A stretch of 64,000 nucleotides of DNA from Corythucha ciliata (taxonomy: Eukaryota; Arthropoda; Insecta; Hemiptera; Tingidae), in assembly GCA_038030265.1 (NCBI GenBank), contig CM075938.1, positions 15,539,009 through 15,603,008 of the forward strand. Direction: 5' to 3'. The stretch's first letter is position 1. Each line of letters begins with the position of its first letter. Under the pieces are notes generated by a model. That model saw only the letters and a list, made by a program, of their open reading frames with translations, was not told the DNA's origin and made no database searches. Shown in pieces: positions 1-12,079 of the stretch. The position numbers and the translations under genes were made by a program.

Positions 1-225
1 CCGCGGGTCAATAAGTGGCCCACTGAGCCTTTCACAATGGCCCGCGGCCCGCCCGTCGCCTGAAGTGGTAAATTATAATTTTGAATGTTGGATTTTGGCG
101 CCCCTCGTGTTTTTGTGTTAATGAAAAACGCTAATGCGCGCCTCCTCGTGGGCTGCTAGAATTAAGAAGGCACAGTAAGTGGGTAAAATTTTGGAAAGTG
201 CTATAATATTCGTGCCCACCTAATC
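1..225. other. Unassigned GC-richer edge sequence
   Basis: The first 60 bases are visibly GC-rich (several GCCCGCGG-like stretches), unlike the AT-rich DNA that follows. From about 120 a few degenerate units resembling the E array begin. No coding frame or RNA gene is visible. It may be the end of a GC-rich mobile element cut by the window boundary, but there is no second end to test this. Confidence 0.3.
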
Positions 226-1245
226 CACATAACGCTAATTTGGGGCTGCAATTGAGATAAACGGCTAATTCACAGCTGAAATTATTGAGAAAAACTTTGA
301 TTCACGGACAGTAGTGAGAAAAAGTGCTAAATCACGGTTAAAATTAAGAAAAATACACGGCTAACTCTTGAGATAAAACGTTACGTCACGGCTAAAACTT
401 AGAAATAGCTCTAAAATCGCGGATAAAGTGTAAAAAAAAACAAAAACACAACAACAACAATGATTCGCGTTTAAAATCACGAAACACGCTAATTCACGGA
501 TAAAATAGTGAAAAATCGTTAATTCACCGAGCAAGATCGTGGTTCAATTTGAAAAAACGCTAATTCGCGGGGAATTTCAATTCACGGATAAAGTTGGGGG
601 AAATCGCTCATTAGCTGCTAAAATCACGAAATCAGCGACTCTCTCCACTTTAGCCGTAGTGGAGAGAGCCGCTAATTCCCACAGAGTGGGGAGAAATAGC
701 TAAATCACTGATAAAATTGAGAAGCACTGACGTGTGGAAAAAAACGCTGATTCGTGGTTAAAATGGAGAAAACGCTAATTAGCGGCTTTCGAGGGTAACT
801 TTTGCGGCTGAAATTGAACAAAATCGCTAATCTACGGCTAAATGCGCTAATCGCGGATAAAATTCAGAAAGAGCATTAATTCGCGGCGAAAGCTGGGAAA
901 CAAAACTCACATTTACGTCTTGCTAGGAGGCTAAAATTAGGTAAACTCTAATTTACGTCTAAAATAAACAAAATTGGCTATTTTGGGGGTTAAATTGAGA
1001 ACGCTTGCTTATTCGAAGAAATAGATTGAGTAATAAATGGCAAGTCGCGGTTTCCAGAGGCAACTTCGTGGTTAAAATTAGAATATATAGCGTTAATTCT
1101 CGGGTCAAATCGCTCATTAGCGGCAAAAATCAGGAAAAATATAAATTCATTGCATGCAAGAAAAATCGCTAATTCGCGGATGAAATTGAGAATAAGTGAT
1201 GGAGTGAGGAAAAAACGCTAATTCTCGGCTTCTGAAGGCAACTTC
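226..1245. repeat. E array, copy 1 (degenerate short-period tandem repeat)
   Basis: About 1 kb of imperfect units of roughly 25-35 bp, each carrying variants of gctaattcgcggctaaaat followed by an A-rich segment (ttgagaaaaa). Unit length varies and divergence is high, so this is an old array with no locked register. The same unit recurs at 12.1-12.6, 21.06-21.26, 37.8-38.07 and 47.3-50.1 kb in this orientation, and at 35.2-35.9 and 63.8-64.0 kb reverse-complemented. No open frame crosses it. It could be a satellite-like expansion or the inside of a large non-autonomous element. Confidence 0.8.
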
Positions 1246-4200
1246 ACGGGGCCGTTGGTGAAAGATTTTCCCGGGGGCGCCAAAATGTCCAAGTCTGTTA
1301 CTGCAATGAGCTGCCCCAGGGCACATTTCTGTGCAAATGGAAAGCGCTATTCTATTTGTGGTTAACTAATATTGTTGAAGTTATTAAACAAGCCCCAAGT
1401 GCTACAGGATCAAAGCGTTGTGCTCGATGATGGGGTGAGGAGGCTAGGATGGGTGGCCCGCCTGAGTTTTTAAAACCAGCTTTATTATGTCCCACGACCA
1501 AAAAAGGTTGGCCGGCCCTGCTCTATAGAGTCCATTCTGCTTTTACTCTTTCCAAAACCCTGTTTCGTGGCTTGAAGCACATAAGAAACGACAGGATTGA
1601 CATTTTGACTGCGCCACAGGCGTTTGCTCACTTTTTTACGCCACTGAAGTCATTCCATAATAAAAAGATGGAAGTAAAACGAGCAAGGCTCTCCCTCGAA
1701 GTCTACTAAACTCCGTAACTAATCAACACCTTTAGTTTTTAACTTGTTCAAAAACTGACAGTCGCAAGCGTCCTTTTTTTGTGCCAGCTTTCAGCAACAA
1801 ACTCTAGGTGGTTTATGGCTCCCTAAAAAGCGAATTTTAAAGATCAATGTCTCAGAAAAGCAGAAAAGCTCTGATGGGGCAAGCCTGAATAGTACTGAAT
1901 TCGCAAATTGGTTTTCCACGACTTTTACACGAAATTAGTTATTTTCTGCGAATAATGACTCTTGCACAATCGATTTTAAAAGTCAAACCCGTGAAATTTG
2001 TTTTATTCAGAGCCAAATGCTCGTGAATGATTTCTAGCTTGGTTTTGTGATTAACCTATAGTTTTTTGTGGACCTGTCAATAAAACGCCGGGTAAAAAAC
2101 TAGGCAATAAAGTTTACTTAGCTTCTAAACTACACGGGTAATAATATAACAACCCTGTGCACAATAGGCAAGAGTAACCGTAACAATCCTTGGGAATTTG
2201 AGGGCATAAAATTCGTGGAATTGTGTTTTCGGGAGTGGAAATTTGTAAAATTGTAATTTTAGGAAGCAAGTTTAGATATGGTACTCCCTCCGTACGCCTG
2301 AAACGATCTCCCAGTGAAATTCGTTGCATTAGCACCAGGAAACTATAAATATATGTACATTATAAGGTGACTACTAACTATAAGAAACTAAATGAAGCGG
2401 ACTAAACTGCACGAAAATTGCCTTTTTTCACATCACAATTTGACCCGTTTCCATCAATTTAACCTTTGAAACCTCGCAGAAGGTCTAGGCAATGATTTTC
2501 TGGAAGTCTCAACATCCCAGTCAAACATATAAGAGCCGAAAATCAACTGTTTTTTCGAGTTGAATTATAGGCCGACAGGGAGATCGGACTCGTATAGAGG
2601 TGGCTGCGTTAAACAGTACCACCGCAAATAAATAACAAAATGAAACTAAATTAAGTAGCCCTTTCTCCCAGAATACAAGATATCTGATTCAACATAACGC
2701 TTGGCATTTATCACTGTCATGCGAGTAATTCGTGATGAATGCACGCTACTTGAATATAAACAGAAATCAAAAGTAATGAGAGGAACTACTCCTTAGAGAG
2801 ACGTTGAAAAGGTTTGAAACACGTGCGATGTAAATCATTTTTTTTTCTCTCTCTCGCTCTCTCCCTCTCTAATATTCCACAATAAGGAAATAATTTTTGC
2901 TCGTTAAGCGCTTAAAAAATTGACCGCATCATCTCCGCGTTCCGACCGAAACATCGCTTGAAGCGTTTTCCGAACGCTTCTCCCCGTGTCATTTTTGTTT
3001 TTAAAGTTCAAGGCCTTAGCTTCGAACGAATTGACGTCCTGTTTGTATAAAATGCGTAAATTTGTAACTTTTTTGGGTTGAATTCGATACGGTGACTTAT
3101 TACGGTGCCAAAATATTATTTTGAGGTGTTTGAGAGAACAATTTTAAGTGATTCCGCCAGCTCTTTTGCCTTCTCATTAAGTCACGTACGATTAAACACA
3201 ATGAGATAATTATGCAGCTACCTTCAGTTTTCTCATTCAATGCGAGTCCCCCCGGTTCCATTACAACTATTTATTTTGTATGTTTTTCTTTGTCGCGTAG
3301 TTCAATCGATATAATACAGGGGACGCTCAAGTACAAAGAAACTGTATTTCGGAGGATTTTATTTAGGTGAAAGTTCGTGGAAACCAACAGGATGCGCTAA
3401 GCGTGGATATTTACTTCACAAAGCAGCCTTGGGTTGTGGGGGGGGGGGGGTTGGAAGGGAGTACGAAATCAAGTTAAACGCTTTAATTTATTTTTTTAGG
3501 ATGCTACGCAAGGACGATTTTTTTAATTATTAAGTTTGACGGGGATCGTCTTTCATTTTAAAGTTTGACCTTTTTGAACTTGGTTGGGTGTTCCGTTTCA
3601 GAACTACCACAATTATCCTTCGATATTGGCAACCTTTTACGGTCCTGTCGGTTGATGATTTATTCGGCCCTCTCTTTTCAGTCGTATCCCACACTAAAAC
3701 CATTGGGATGATTCGAATAATGTTGAGGAAAAAAGAGTGAGTGGTCCACGAAAAACCTTGATTTACGTTTTACAGGCACGAACTAAAGTGGTGGGCTAAT
3801 GCTACGAAGAATTAATTATCTTATAAATCGACCATTCCATTTTTTTTTCAACCAAAAATTTAAAATTGTCTAACGTTAATTTCGTTAATCGTCAATTCCA
3901 ACGTTCCGTACACCCGCAAAGTTCAAACAAAAGAATCTGCACCTGCGGAACTGAGTGCCCAAGATCTCCGTATTACCTATTTTCTAGTTATTGATGACGA
4001 ACATTTTGTTATGCAAGTGAAACACCCTTTTGAAAAATACGATGCAGGGCTTGTTTGAAAAGAAGGGGTGGTGGAGTGGAGAACGGCCTTGCTCTTTAAC
4101 GGATGGACTTTCAATTGTGTTTTTGTCGGTGAGGGGGTTGGGGAAAGAAAACAATCGCTTTAAAGCGTTCTAGGAATTTAATAACAATAAAAGTACGGTG

Positions 4201-6300
4201 GGGTTGTTGAGAGAAGTCCTATTTTTATTTTTTGTCTTGCGGGTATGATGTATAACTTTTGAGACTAAAACGGGTCTTCATGGAAATGTCAGCCCCGAGT
4301 GGCGAGTGCCGGAGTCTCATCTAGAGATTTTCAATTAAAGATCGTCATTGACATGAGAGATAATTATTATTAAAGGGCAAATGTCGAGGTCTAGGTAATA
4401 CACTAATGACGGGAGGGACGCGCCCACGCAAACCACCAATTGAGGAACGGCCCCTACAGCCCCCTCATAATCGTAATTCATCCACTTCATGGATTAACGT
4501 CATTTTTGAATTTAAATCGCTAATTAGAAACAATAGATTCGGCAAAATAATCAAAGTAGTTTTATTTGCTGATTTCATCGCTGTGAGTTCCACCACTGTC
4601 AGACACCCACACCTGAAGTGATGGGGCAGACGTGCGTGCATTACGGATCCTTCTTCCTTCACCGTACAACATCGTCGTGTGGGAGTCGTGGGAAGGCGCT
4701 TCAATCTCTTCCACACTCCTCCGTGAACCAAATGCAAGGACAAGATACTAGGGGGATACGTATATACGCTTCTCTCCTTTTCTCGAGCTCGAAAAGGTCA
4801 TTGAAATCATTTTTCTGCTCGTCCGAAACCACAAGTACAGAGGAATTTTGATCTTCTAGCGTTAGGGTTTGAAGACGTTTCAAGTGGGTCACGACCCTGA
4901 AAAAGACCGCACTGAAACGCTTCAAATTTCAATTATTTCCTTCCATTTCTAATTAAGAACCAAAACTCTCCTTTGGGTCATATAGGAATATGTATGGAGT
5001 AAATAAATCCATCTCTTCCCTTCCCAAACTTAGGCTTTAAACTCAGTCATTATTCAAGTTTCAAACGCGAGAAGGACGTGACCAAATTAAAATTATTCAT
5101 TCATTATACGTTATTTTTACAAACATAATCCCCCAATCTCTCTGCTCACGGATAATTAAAAAATGGCGGGGGAGGGGTAAAAAAAAAAATGATTTATGCT
5201 CGAATGTATAGGCTCTGACAATCATTGAAATAAACAATTTTATAGGTGAAACTCATTAATGGTTTAATCTTGCACAACCAATGTTCATTACCAATCGTAA
5301 AATGGTACAAACGCTCAAGTCTTCAGTGGGAGACCAATAGATTTTATTTAGCGCGTGCATAAAACTCAATTAGTGGATAGAAAATATATTTTCTGAAATA
5401 CTTGCGGAGGAGCGTCACAGTAGGGCATACGAATTTACGCAATTCACAAAAGGAAATGAGGATTCCAATAGCTGAAGTGTGTTGACACGATGCAACGTAT
5501 TTTTTGGTTTTATTACCAAATATTGTATTGTTACAGAGAGAATTTAAAATGTATCGATTGAGAAATCCCTTAATTGAGAAGTTTACAACGATAAAAAAAA
5601 GTTTGACGTATCAATCGTTGAGGTTAAGTGACAGGTGAAGCATACCAGGAGCCTAATATGGTCGGTGACGAGTGTACTTTCAGTTTTATTTCCGCTGCTT
5701 GAAAATTACACAAAATACACGTACCTAGACTTTAAATATGACCAACGGATGATACTGGGTCGTCTCTCTTGATGATTTTTTCGCGCTGCCACCTTCTCAT
5801 TTATTATGCCTAGGCGTTGCTGTAAGGGCTTCAAAACATTAGTTTTTGGTGTTAAAACCGTCATTTCACCCCAAACCAACCGTCAACCGTCAACTTTTTT
5901 TACCCCAAAATCCAATGCAATGCCATCAAGAAGAGGTTTCGGTTTACGAACAGGCAGTTTCATTTCTATAGGAGCTGACACAATCTTTGTGCTGATGAGG
6001 CCAGGTAGCCATAGTTTTGCTGCCACAAAAAAATGTCTCAAAACTACTAATTTAGTTTAAATTAACGATTAAGTCCATAAACTTGCATTTTCGAAGGAAT
6101 TGAGGCCCATGCGTCGCATTTTCATGGATATTCGGTCATGGAACTTCCAATTTCCTGCATGGGTATTCGTCAGATGCTGGACTCCGTTGAAGCCGGCTAT
6201 AGTTTGTTGAATCCACCTCCACGAAAAAGACCCCAAAATTTCAAATTTCGCATACACTAAGACCCTGAACTTGCGATTTCGTTTCCAGAACTTTCAATTT
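1246..6300. other. Mostly unique AT-rich intergenic or intronic DNA
   Basis: No coding sequence is supported. The short frames here (up to about 90 codons, for example 1449-1709 and 4465-4743) overlap on both strands and match no family I recognise. At about 1900-2300 there are scattered F-like units (for example cccgtgaaatttg). A pyrimidine tract lies at 2837-2870, and a run of about 12 G at 3439-3450. No RNA gene is evident. It could be intron or intergenic sequence of a gene whose exons lie outside the window. Confidence 0.5.
2837..2870. repeat. Pyrimidine (CT)n microsatellite
   Basis: A T-run passes into a tract made almost entirely of CT dinucleotides with single-base interruptions. It is an ordinary simple repeat in otherwise unique DNA. 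Confidence 0.85.
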
Positions 6301-6310
6301 GGCGGATATT

Positions 6311-6422
6311 CCACGCGTGGATAATTGCTTATTCCTAACGAGTACGATTAGTTGCCGACACGAGACGAAGTCGAGTGGCTGCATAATATCGTACGAGCTT
6401 CGGAATGAGCTGTTTCCGCTGG
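6311..6422. repeat. Short palindromic repeat, copy 1
   Basis: The two ends are imperfect inverted repeats: the left arm starts ccacgcgtggataattgctt, and the reverse complement of the right arm starts ccagcggaaacagctcattc. Both run to a shared gtacgat near the centre. A diverged copy lies at 7745-7844 in the same orientation (shared stretches include acacgagacg and atcgtacgagctt). This looks like a very small fold-back or MITE-type element. Target-site duplications could not be defined. Confidence 0.5.
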
Positions 6423-6566
6423 TGTATCCTACGGCATTTTCTCTACACATACCAATGGTCAAAGATAGAAGAACAAACCAAAAACCAAGGTCTGCCTAAG
6501 GTCTTATTTTAATGAATAGGATTGTGTTCTTTCGAAAGAGTGTATCGTTCGAAAACCTTGACCTAA

Positions 6567-6753
6567 GGCCCCGCGCACACTAGGAGAAAAAAGACGCCGA
6601 CGCGCGAGTTGGCGTCTTTTTTCTCGGGGAAGAGACGACTCTTGCGTACGCGTCCAATGTGAAAGGCGCCATAAAGTTCTGTGTGTTTTTACTGCACGAG
6701 TCGGACGCTAACGCGCGCGTCGGCGTCTGTTTTCTCCTAGTGTGCGCGGGGCC
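6567..6753. mobile_element. 187-bp MITE with TAA duplication, PIF/Harbinger-like
   Basis: The element has terminal inverted repeats of about 40 bp: the left end reads ggccccgcgcacactaggag, and the right end is its reverse complement with very few changes. It is flanked on both sides by TAA (6564-6566 and 6754-6756), the three-base target preference known for PIF/Harbinger. Inside the left end, 6584-6598 and 6611-6625 form a perfect 15-bp stem around a 12-nt loop, so the terminus is itself a hairpin. No transposase frame is present. A related single end lies at 11783-11824. Superfamily assignment rests on the TSD and is inference. Confidence 0.75.
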
Positions 6754-6926
6754 TAACACATACAAGAAGTCCTATGGATGAAGAAATAGTGAATTGGAGA
6801 GGCCTCAAAATTCTTTTGCGAGGCGAAGAGGGCGGGCCCTATTTTATCCCAGCTAAATTCTATTTGTTGGAAGTTGGAAGGCTTCAGATTTGTTTTTTGT
6901 TGTTTTTTTTTACATTTTCTGGGAAA

Positions 6927-7220
6927 CCGTACTCCAAGGTGACTAAACTTTACTATAGGTGCCGCAGATTCCCCCCTGCCCATCGGTCGGGAGGGGTGAA
7001 GACTAACGTCACCAACAGTCCTTTGCTCCCGATTGCTCACCCCAGAGCAGCAGAGCAAGTTAATTTTGAAATTGAAGTTTATGAATTCTCAAAAATCACA
7101 GTCCAATAACAGTTAATAATTTACTGGTTCCAGCGCAATGGCGGTTGGGACTGCTCGTGGCGTACGTGAAGGACAGTGATCGGCGGCACCTATAGAAAAT
7201 TTAGTCACCTTGCCGTACTC
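6927..7220. mobile_element. Complete hAT-type MITE (278 bp) with perfect 8-bp TSD
   Basis: The element spans 6935-7212 and has 30-bp terminal inverted repeats beginning caaggtgactaaa and ending at ggtgccgc, with only a few mismatches between ends. The flanks carry an identical 8-bp direct repeat, ccgtactc, at 6927-6934 and 7213-7220. This is the target-site duplication length of the hAT superfamily. It encodes nothing. Two damaged relatives in reverse orientation lie at 51016-51277 (lacking one end) and 52386-52580 (lacking the other). The intact ends and perfect TSD suggest a relatively recent insertion. Confidence 0.85.
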
Positions 7221-7744
7221 TAATCCCATCATTATAGTACAGTTCAGCGGCCTCAAGAGCTATCATTCCGGCCGCTTCCCTTCCACTCACCATTCGCTTG
7301 CGCCGCGTTTGTTCTGATCTTGTCCGCTCGCACCATTCCCCATCGTCCTCCTCACGCCGCGTCACGACCCACTCGCCCGATAACGCAGCCTCCTCACCCC
7401 CCCACCGTACCGTACCTTTACCTCGCTGACTACCGAAGGGGAACCTTACCCAGTTCCATCTAGGAGTATTTCAATGTTTTAAATCAGTCTATTTGACTAA
7501 ACTATTTTCAAGGTTTCCCAGAAAATAGCATACGACATACGTCCGGAAAAACATAAAAATCTGTCTACATCAGGCTAAATCTGTCAACCTCGTCCGGAAC
7601 GGTTGCCATTCCGGCCTTATTTCTGGATTAATATTCTCACCCATGCGCGAGAAAGTGGCCCATTTCTAGATGCTGGAGGAGGTTTCAGCGAGCCGGAAAG
7701 GGGTTATTCCAGGTGTGTGTAGAGAATAGTACATTACGATACGA
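7213..7744. other. Unassigned spacer between elements
   Basis: This 0.5-kb stretch includes a C-rich segment at about 7260-7430. No coding frame, RNA gene or inverted repeat is convincing. It separates the hAT-type MITE from the second palindromic repeat. Confidence 0.4.
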
Positions 7745-7844
7745 GAGCGGAAAATTGCTCATTCCGAACGATTACGATAAATTGGCAACACGAGACGTAA
7801 TCGAATTGCGGCACATCGTACGAGCTTCACGAGCTTGGGCAACA
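7745..7844. repeat. Short palindromic repeat, copy 2
   Basis: This aligns in direct orientation with 6311-6422, with matching stretches such as attgctcattcc versus attgcttattcc, acacgagacg and atcgtacgagcttc. The inverted arms are less complete than in copy 1. An open frame at 7713-8105 runs through it, but that frame also crosses the hAT-like end at 8083, so I do not treat it as a gene. Confidence 0.45.
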
Positions 7845-8082
7845 TTGTCCGCCACTTGTGATTCACTTTGTGACGTCACAATGAGGTCACATCACATCAA
7901 TGACATTTGTGGGATTAAAAGGGTGGAAACAGGATTTTCCGAGAAAACCCTGAGCTTGGGCGAGTCAATTGGGGCGTTGTATCGCATTTGTCACTTTGCA
8001 ACCTGTCTGCAACGTCACATTGTGGTCCCATTGCACCATGGCTCAGTTGAGAACTTGCAACGTAACTATGACGTTGCCAGTG

Positions 8083-8135
8083 GCGGATCCAAGGGAGGAG
8101 CCTAATTTGGAGTCGAGGTCACTTGTTCAAATATA
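8083..8135 (+). mobile_element. Solo hAT-like terminus (cagtggcggatcca type)
   Basis: The sequence cagtggcggatccaaggg followed by ggagtcgaggtcacttgttc closely matches the terminus at 29723-29800 (cagtggtggatccagggg, then cgaagtcacttgagc). Termini of the form CAGTGGCG... are common at hAT-type MITE ends. The partner end was not found nearby, so this is either a truncated copy or the second end is too diverged to see. Confidence 0.45.
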
Positions 8136-8199
8136 ATCAAATCAAATTAAATTATTATCGAATCAAACGTAACAATGAAGGCGTCAATAACATGAAAAA

Positions 8200-8535
8200 T
8201 TCCCCATTTCAAAGCGAAACTTCACATCCAGGCCAATATAATGATCATTAAGGTCGAAATCCTGCAAAACTTCACATTCTATAGGCAGTATTTACGAGAA
8301 TTTTCGCATTCAAAGAGGAATTTACACAGAATGCCCCACTGTGGGTAAAACGCAACATTCGGTGAAACACTCACGCGAATCACCAATTTCAAGGCCACGT
8401 CAATGGGGAAAATTTATACAAAACGTCTCACCGAGGAAAATTTTTATGTGTAGTGAAATTGTCCGTTTCATGAAAAAACTTGTCAAAAACGGGAATGAAA
8501 TTTTCAATGTTTCCGCGAATTGAAGTATTTACAAC
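8200..8535. repeat. H array, copy 1
   Basis: Degenerate units of about 35-45 bp contain motifs such as gaatttacacagaatgccc and aaaacgtctcacc. Beyond 8440 they pass into A-like units (gtgaaattgtccgtttcatg). The same H-to-A succession occurs at 31480-31760 in direct orientation, so the two are copies of one composite array. Confidence 0.6.
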
Positions 8536-9288
8536 CAATTTTACCTTCGAATTTACAGCTAAAATTGAGAGGAAGCGCTGATGTGCTGTTCTTGGGCAAA
8601 TGAGTAAAGAATTTTGTGGATCACATCCCATTTTCTCCTTTTTCATCTATGAGCCAGCTATTAATTCTCAGATTCAAATAATTTTACATGATAAAATGTA
8701 ATAATGAATCACAGGTCTAAGCATTACTCTGCAACGTGGAATTATCTCTCCTGGAGAACAACAATTCAACTACAAAACTGGTGACTTGGCTACAGGATCT
8801 TGATAATCCCTTTTTAAAAAATCGGTATTTTATACTCAAACTCACGGCATTAATTCAAAAACTGAAATAGGCCTAAGATTATTATAGAAACTTGAGCTAA
8901 TTTGAAGTTATCAAATGACTAGAGTAAAGGACTCGGAACGATGAAATCAAGAGGTCCATGAAAGGCAACCCCCGTAAAATTGCAGTGAAGAAATTGAACC
9001 CACCAAATTTTTTCTCCTATTTCTTGAGTGCTCGCACTGTAACTTTCGGCTTATTCGTCTTGTCCATTGCCCTTGTTTGTCCTTTTACAGAAGCTCAAGC
9101 TTCCTAAACCCTCTGTCATACAATTTGAACAAACAAAATTAAAACGACCTTCGAGGGTCCTTTTTGCTTCTATTCGGAATTATTGCCATCGTTCAGAGAA
9201 GTCTTCTCCGCTTTTGTAAAATCATCCTATTCATACCTTTTTTCGGCAATAATCATATTTGGAGCTTTGAAGGTAAACGTTTTTTTTG

Positions 9289-9318
9289 TCTCTCTCTCTC
9301 ACTCTCTCTCTCTCTCTT
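9289..9318. repeat. (CT)n microsatellite
   Basis: A nearly perfect CT dinucleotide run follows a T tract. It underlies two overlapping false frames in this area. Confidence 0.85.
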
Positions 9319-9762
9319 GGTTGGCATGGCAAAACGTAAAAACAGAAGGGCTTTTGAAGCCGAGGAGCTCGAGTATGCCTTTACAGTTTTCATTTTTATT
9401 GTGGGAAATGAAAAGTGAAAGCGACCAATAATATAAATACATAAATAAAAAGAGGCAACGCTCCACCGCGCCGCAGCTCGTCTTTACGCGGTCAGGTGCC
9501 ACTTGATGGGTCTTTGATCATCAATCAAACTCTATAAAAGGCGGGCGCGTATATAGTCGATTCCTTTGCACCCATTCCATGACATCCTTTTTTTTTTCTG
9601 AATTCATTCCGTGTCGAAATCATTAGCGCCCCCCTTCCTCTACATCTCACTCGAAATCATTATTCATTACTCATTTAATCTTCAAAGACTTTGGGAAATG
9701 ATAATGTTATCGCGCGATTTCTCCAAGCGACATTATTCGACTCATTCCGATCGGGGTGCGAC

Positions 9763-9795
9763 AGTTTTTTTTTCTCTCTCTCTCTCTCTCTTTCT
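9763..9795. repeat. T-tract plus (CT)n microsatellite
   Basis: Nine T residues are followed by about ten CT units with few interruptions. Confidence 0.85.
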
Positions 9796-10104
9796 CGTCT
9801 ACCCCAGAATTTTATAATTTATCACTTTTTGCTTTCTCTAATTTGTTGTTGATTACGTGTATTTCTATGTAGATGATAATCACTTCACGATTTCGATCTG
9901 GAACATGCAAAATTACTCGTAAAACATAGGACGGGAATTTGTTTTAACGTCATAACCTGCTTGCAAATAAAGATTGACTGTGAGTCAATAATGTTGGAAA
10001 CAAATTGTTATATTAAAATCGTGTTCCCAACAATATCCCACCCGGCAGTAATGATAAAGAAGAAAATCATCAGAAACCACTGGTTTACAAGCATTTTTCT
10101 CTTA

Positions 10105-10133
10105 GTTATTATTATTATTATTATTATTATTAT
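10105..10133. repeat. (ATT)n microsatellite
   Basis: About nine consecutive ATT/TTA trinucleotides. In one frame they read as poly-isoleucine, which explains a spurious 61-codon frame. Confidence 0.85.
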
Positions 10134-11782
10134 CAGAATAAAGTGAAAATGATCTTCATTAACAACTTGTTCTCCAAAACTCATTCATAACAGCTCGCTT
10201 CGACACCTACGCTGATGATTTTGAATGATAAGATGAATAACACGATCCTGAGGCACGTTCTCCATTAAATTCATATAACACCGTCAAATTAGGGCCGACG
10301 ATATCTTTCTACGAATTTCTTCGGGGCTAAAAAGCGAGAAAATTAACGTTATCAGACGGGCGGAATCGATGGATTACGCAAAAGATGAAAACAGTCTCAA
10401 ACTGTACTGGAACTTTTTTTCTCGAGGGGATTCACTTCACGTACGATGCATGAACAGGGAGATACGTGCTCCTGATCTTCACATTTTTACAGAACCTTTT
10501 CACCCCTGCTAGTATCATTCAAACCAGTTCTGGGGGCGGGGGAGCGGAATTTAGATGATGGGTAGTGGGTACACGACGGTGTCGTGCTCGACTTCACCGA
10601 TTCACCATCGAGTGTCATTTTAAATAAATAATAATGGTAAAAGTGTTGGAAATTACTTAAAATTAAAATTTTGAAGGACGGCTCAAGAAAATGGTTGCTC
10701 AATACGAGTCACCGCATCACGCTATAATGGCCTTACATACAAACAGGCAATTACAATAAACGTTTTCTCACTCCCTCTCACTCTCTTTCTCTCTGAGGAT
10801 GCCATGTCTTACCCTTCCTGGAAACCTCATCAGTGTGAGGTTAATCCTTAATTTAATATTCAGTTCAACGCGTAAATCCAATAAATATTTATCCGCCCGC
10901 CCTCCCCACATTTTCACCCACAAGAATGCCATCCGCTATTATGACCGTCACACTTGAGTAAACATTGCGCAATTGGCAATAACGTTCCAAGCCGGACAAC
11001 TGCAGGCTGTTTATTGCCCTTTTGTTATCTCCATTCGACTAATGAAACTGACGTGACGTACCCCTTTTTTTTAACCTGTTAACAAAATTTCTTCCCTGGG
11101 TTAAATCGAGCTTGAAAATGTATTTAATTTGACTCGACTGACGGTACACTTTTTATCTTCTCATCTCTTTCCTGAAACTTGAAACGCAATTAGCGAGAGG
11201 GCTGCTGATGAAACTAAAACTATACGAGTTATACTTATCAAGAGTTTAAGTTTTTCTGTTATCTCAAATAATGACAACCCCGTAGAATGTGGAGAAAATC
11301 GTGAAATTTAAATAAAAGCGAGAGGAAAATCAACGTACACAATAATTAGAATGTCTGGTGGACCTTGGAGAAGTTAACAGCTGGAATGGACGAAAGTCCC
11401 GGAACAAAAGTGGTTGTCTCCTTATGAGAAGATGAGGGTTGGCATTATCAAGATTGATATCCTTTTAAATATTACGAAATTGGAGACATAATTAGCCCTC
11501 CAATCAAAATAATGCCGTCACGCAATAAGGGTGAACCGGACAACTTTTCAAATTTCCCCTTCCACGTCAATATCTCGATTCTGTTTTCCCATGGACGGGC
11601 GCAGAGTGGTGTGACTGGGGGCAAACTCGTGCAAAAGTTGTTAGTCGGGGCGTAATTTGAGAAACAAAGACTTGAATATAATGTTTCTGGGGCTTAAAGG
11701 GACAATTTATGTAAAAATAATTTCCATTGTATGCGACGAATGGTCAAATTCCAGCAATGCAGCATTATTCAACACAGAATAA

Positions 11783-11824
11783 GGGCCGGCGCACACTAGG
11801 AGAAAAAAGACGCCGACGCGCGAG
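11783..11824 (+). mobile_element. Solo end of the Harbinger-like MITE
   Basis: The sequence gggccggcgcacactaggag continuing to gacgccgacgcgcgag matches the 40-bp terminus of the MITE at 6567-6753 almost base for base and is preceded by TAA. The element then stops and ordinary sequence follows, so this is a truncated copy or the remnant of a deletion. Confidence 0.7.
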
Positions 11825-12079
11825 AAATTCACAGTTTCCCTGTTTTGATAGTTTCTGCGGCAATTTCTCAAATATTAAGGCGTTATAGCTCTTACAGAGT
11901 CAAATAGTTAGTCTCTGGTCCAGCAAATTCCCTTAACGTTCAATTGATAAATCAAAGCCGGTCACGGCCAAAACGCCCCCAAAAGGGTGGCTCTCAATGA
12001 AGCCGGAAATGTAACCGTTATACAAAGTCACTGCGGTTTTGGTCAATATGCACGAACTCCGACTTCCCTAAATGCGCTG

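Larger units (their letters stand above)
8600..11779. other. Unique AT-rich DNA with simple repeats
   Basis: No supported gene. CT-rich microsatellites lie at 9289-9318 and 9763-9795 and (ATT)n at 10105-10133. The short open frames here run through those tracts (hence runs of Ser-Leu or Ile in their translations) and are artefacts of low complexity. No RNA gene was recognised. Confidence 0.5.

Noticed and set aside
7713..8105. 130-codon plus-strand frame
   Set aside because: It spans a palindromic repeat and finishes inside a hAT-like terminus, with no recognised motif.
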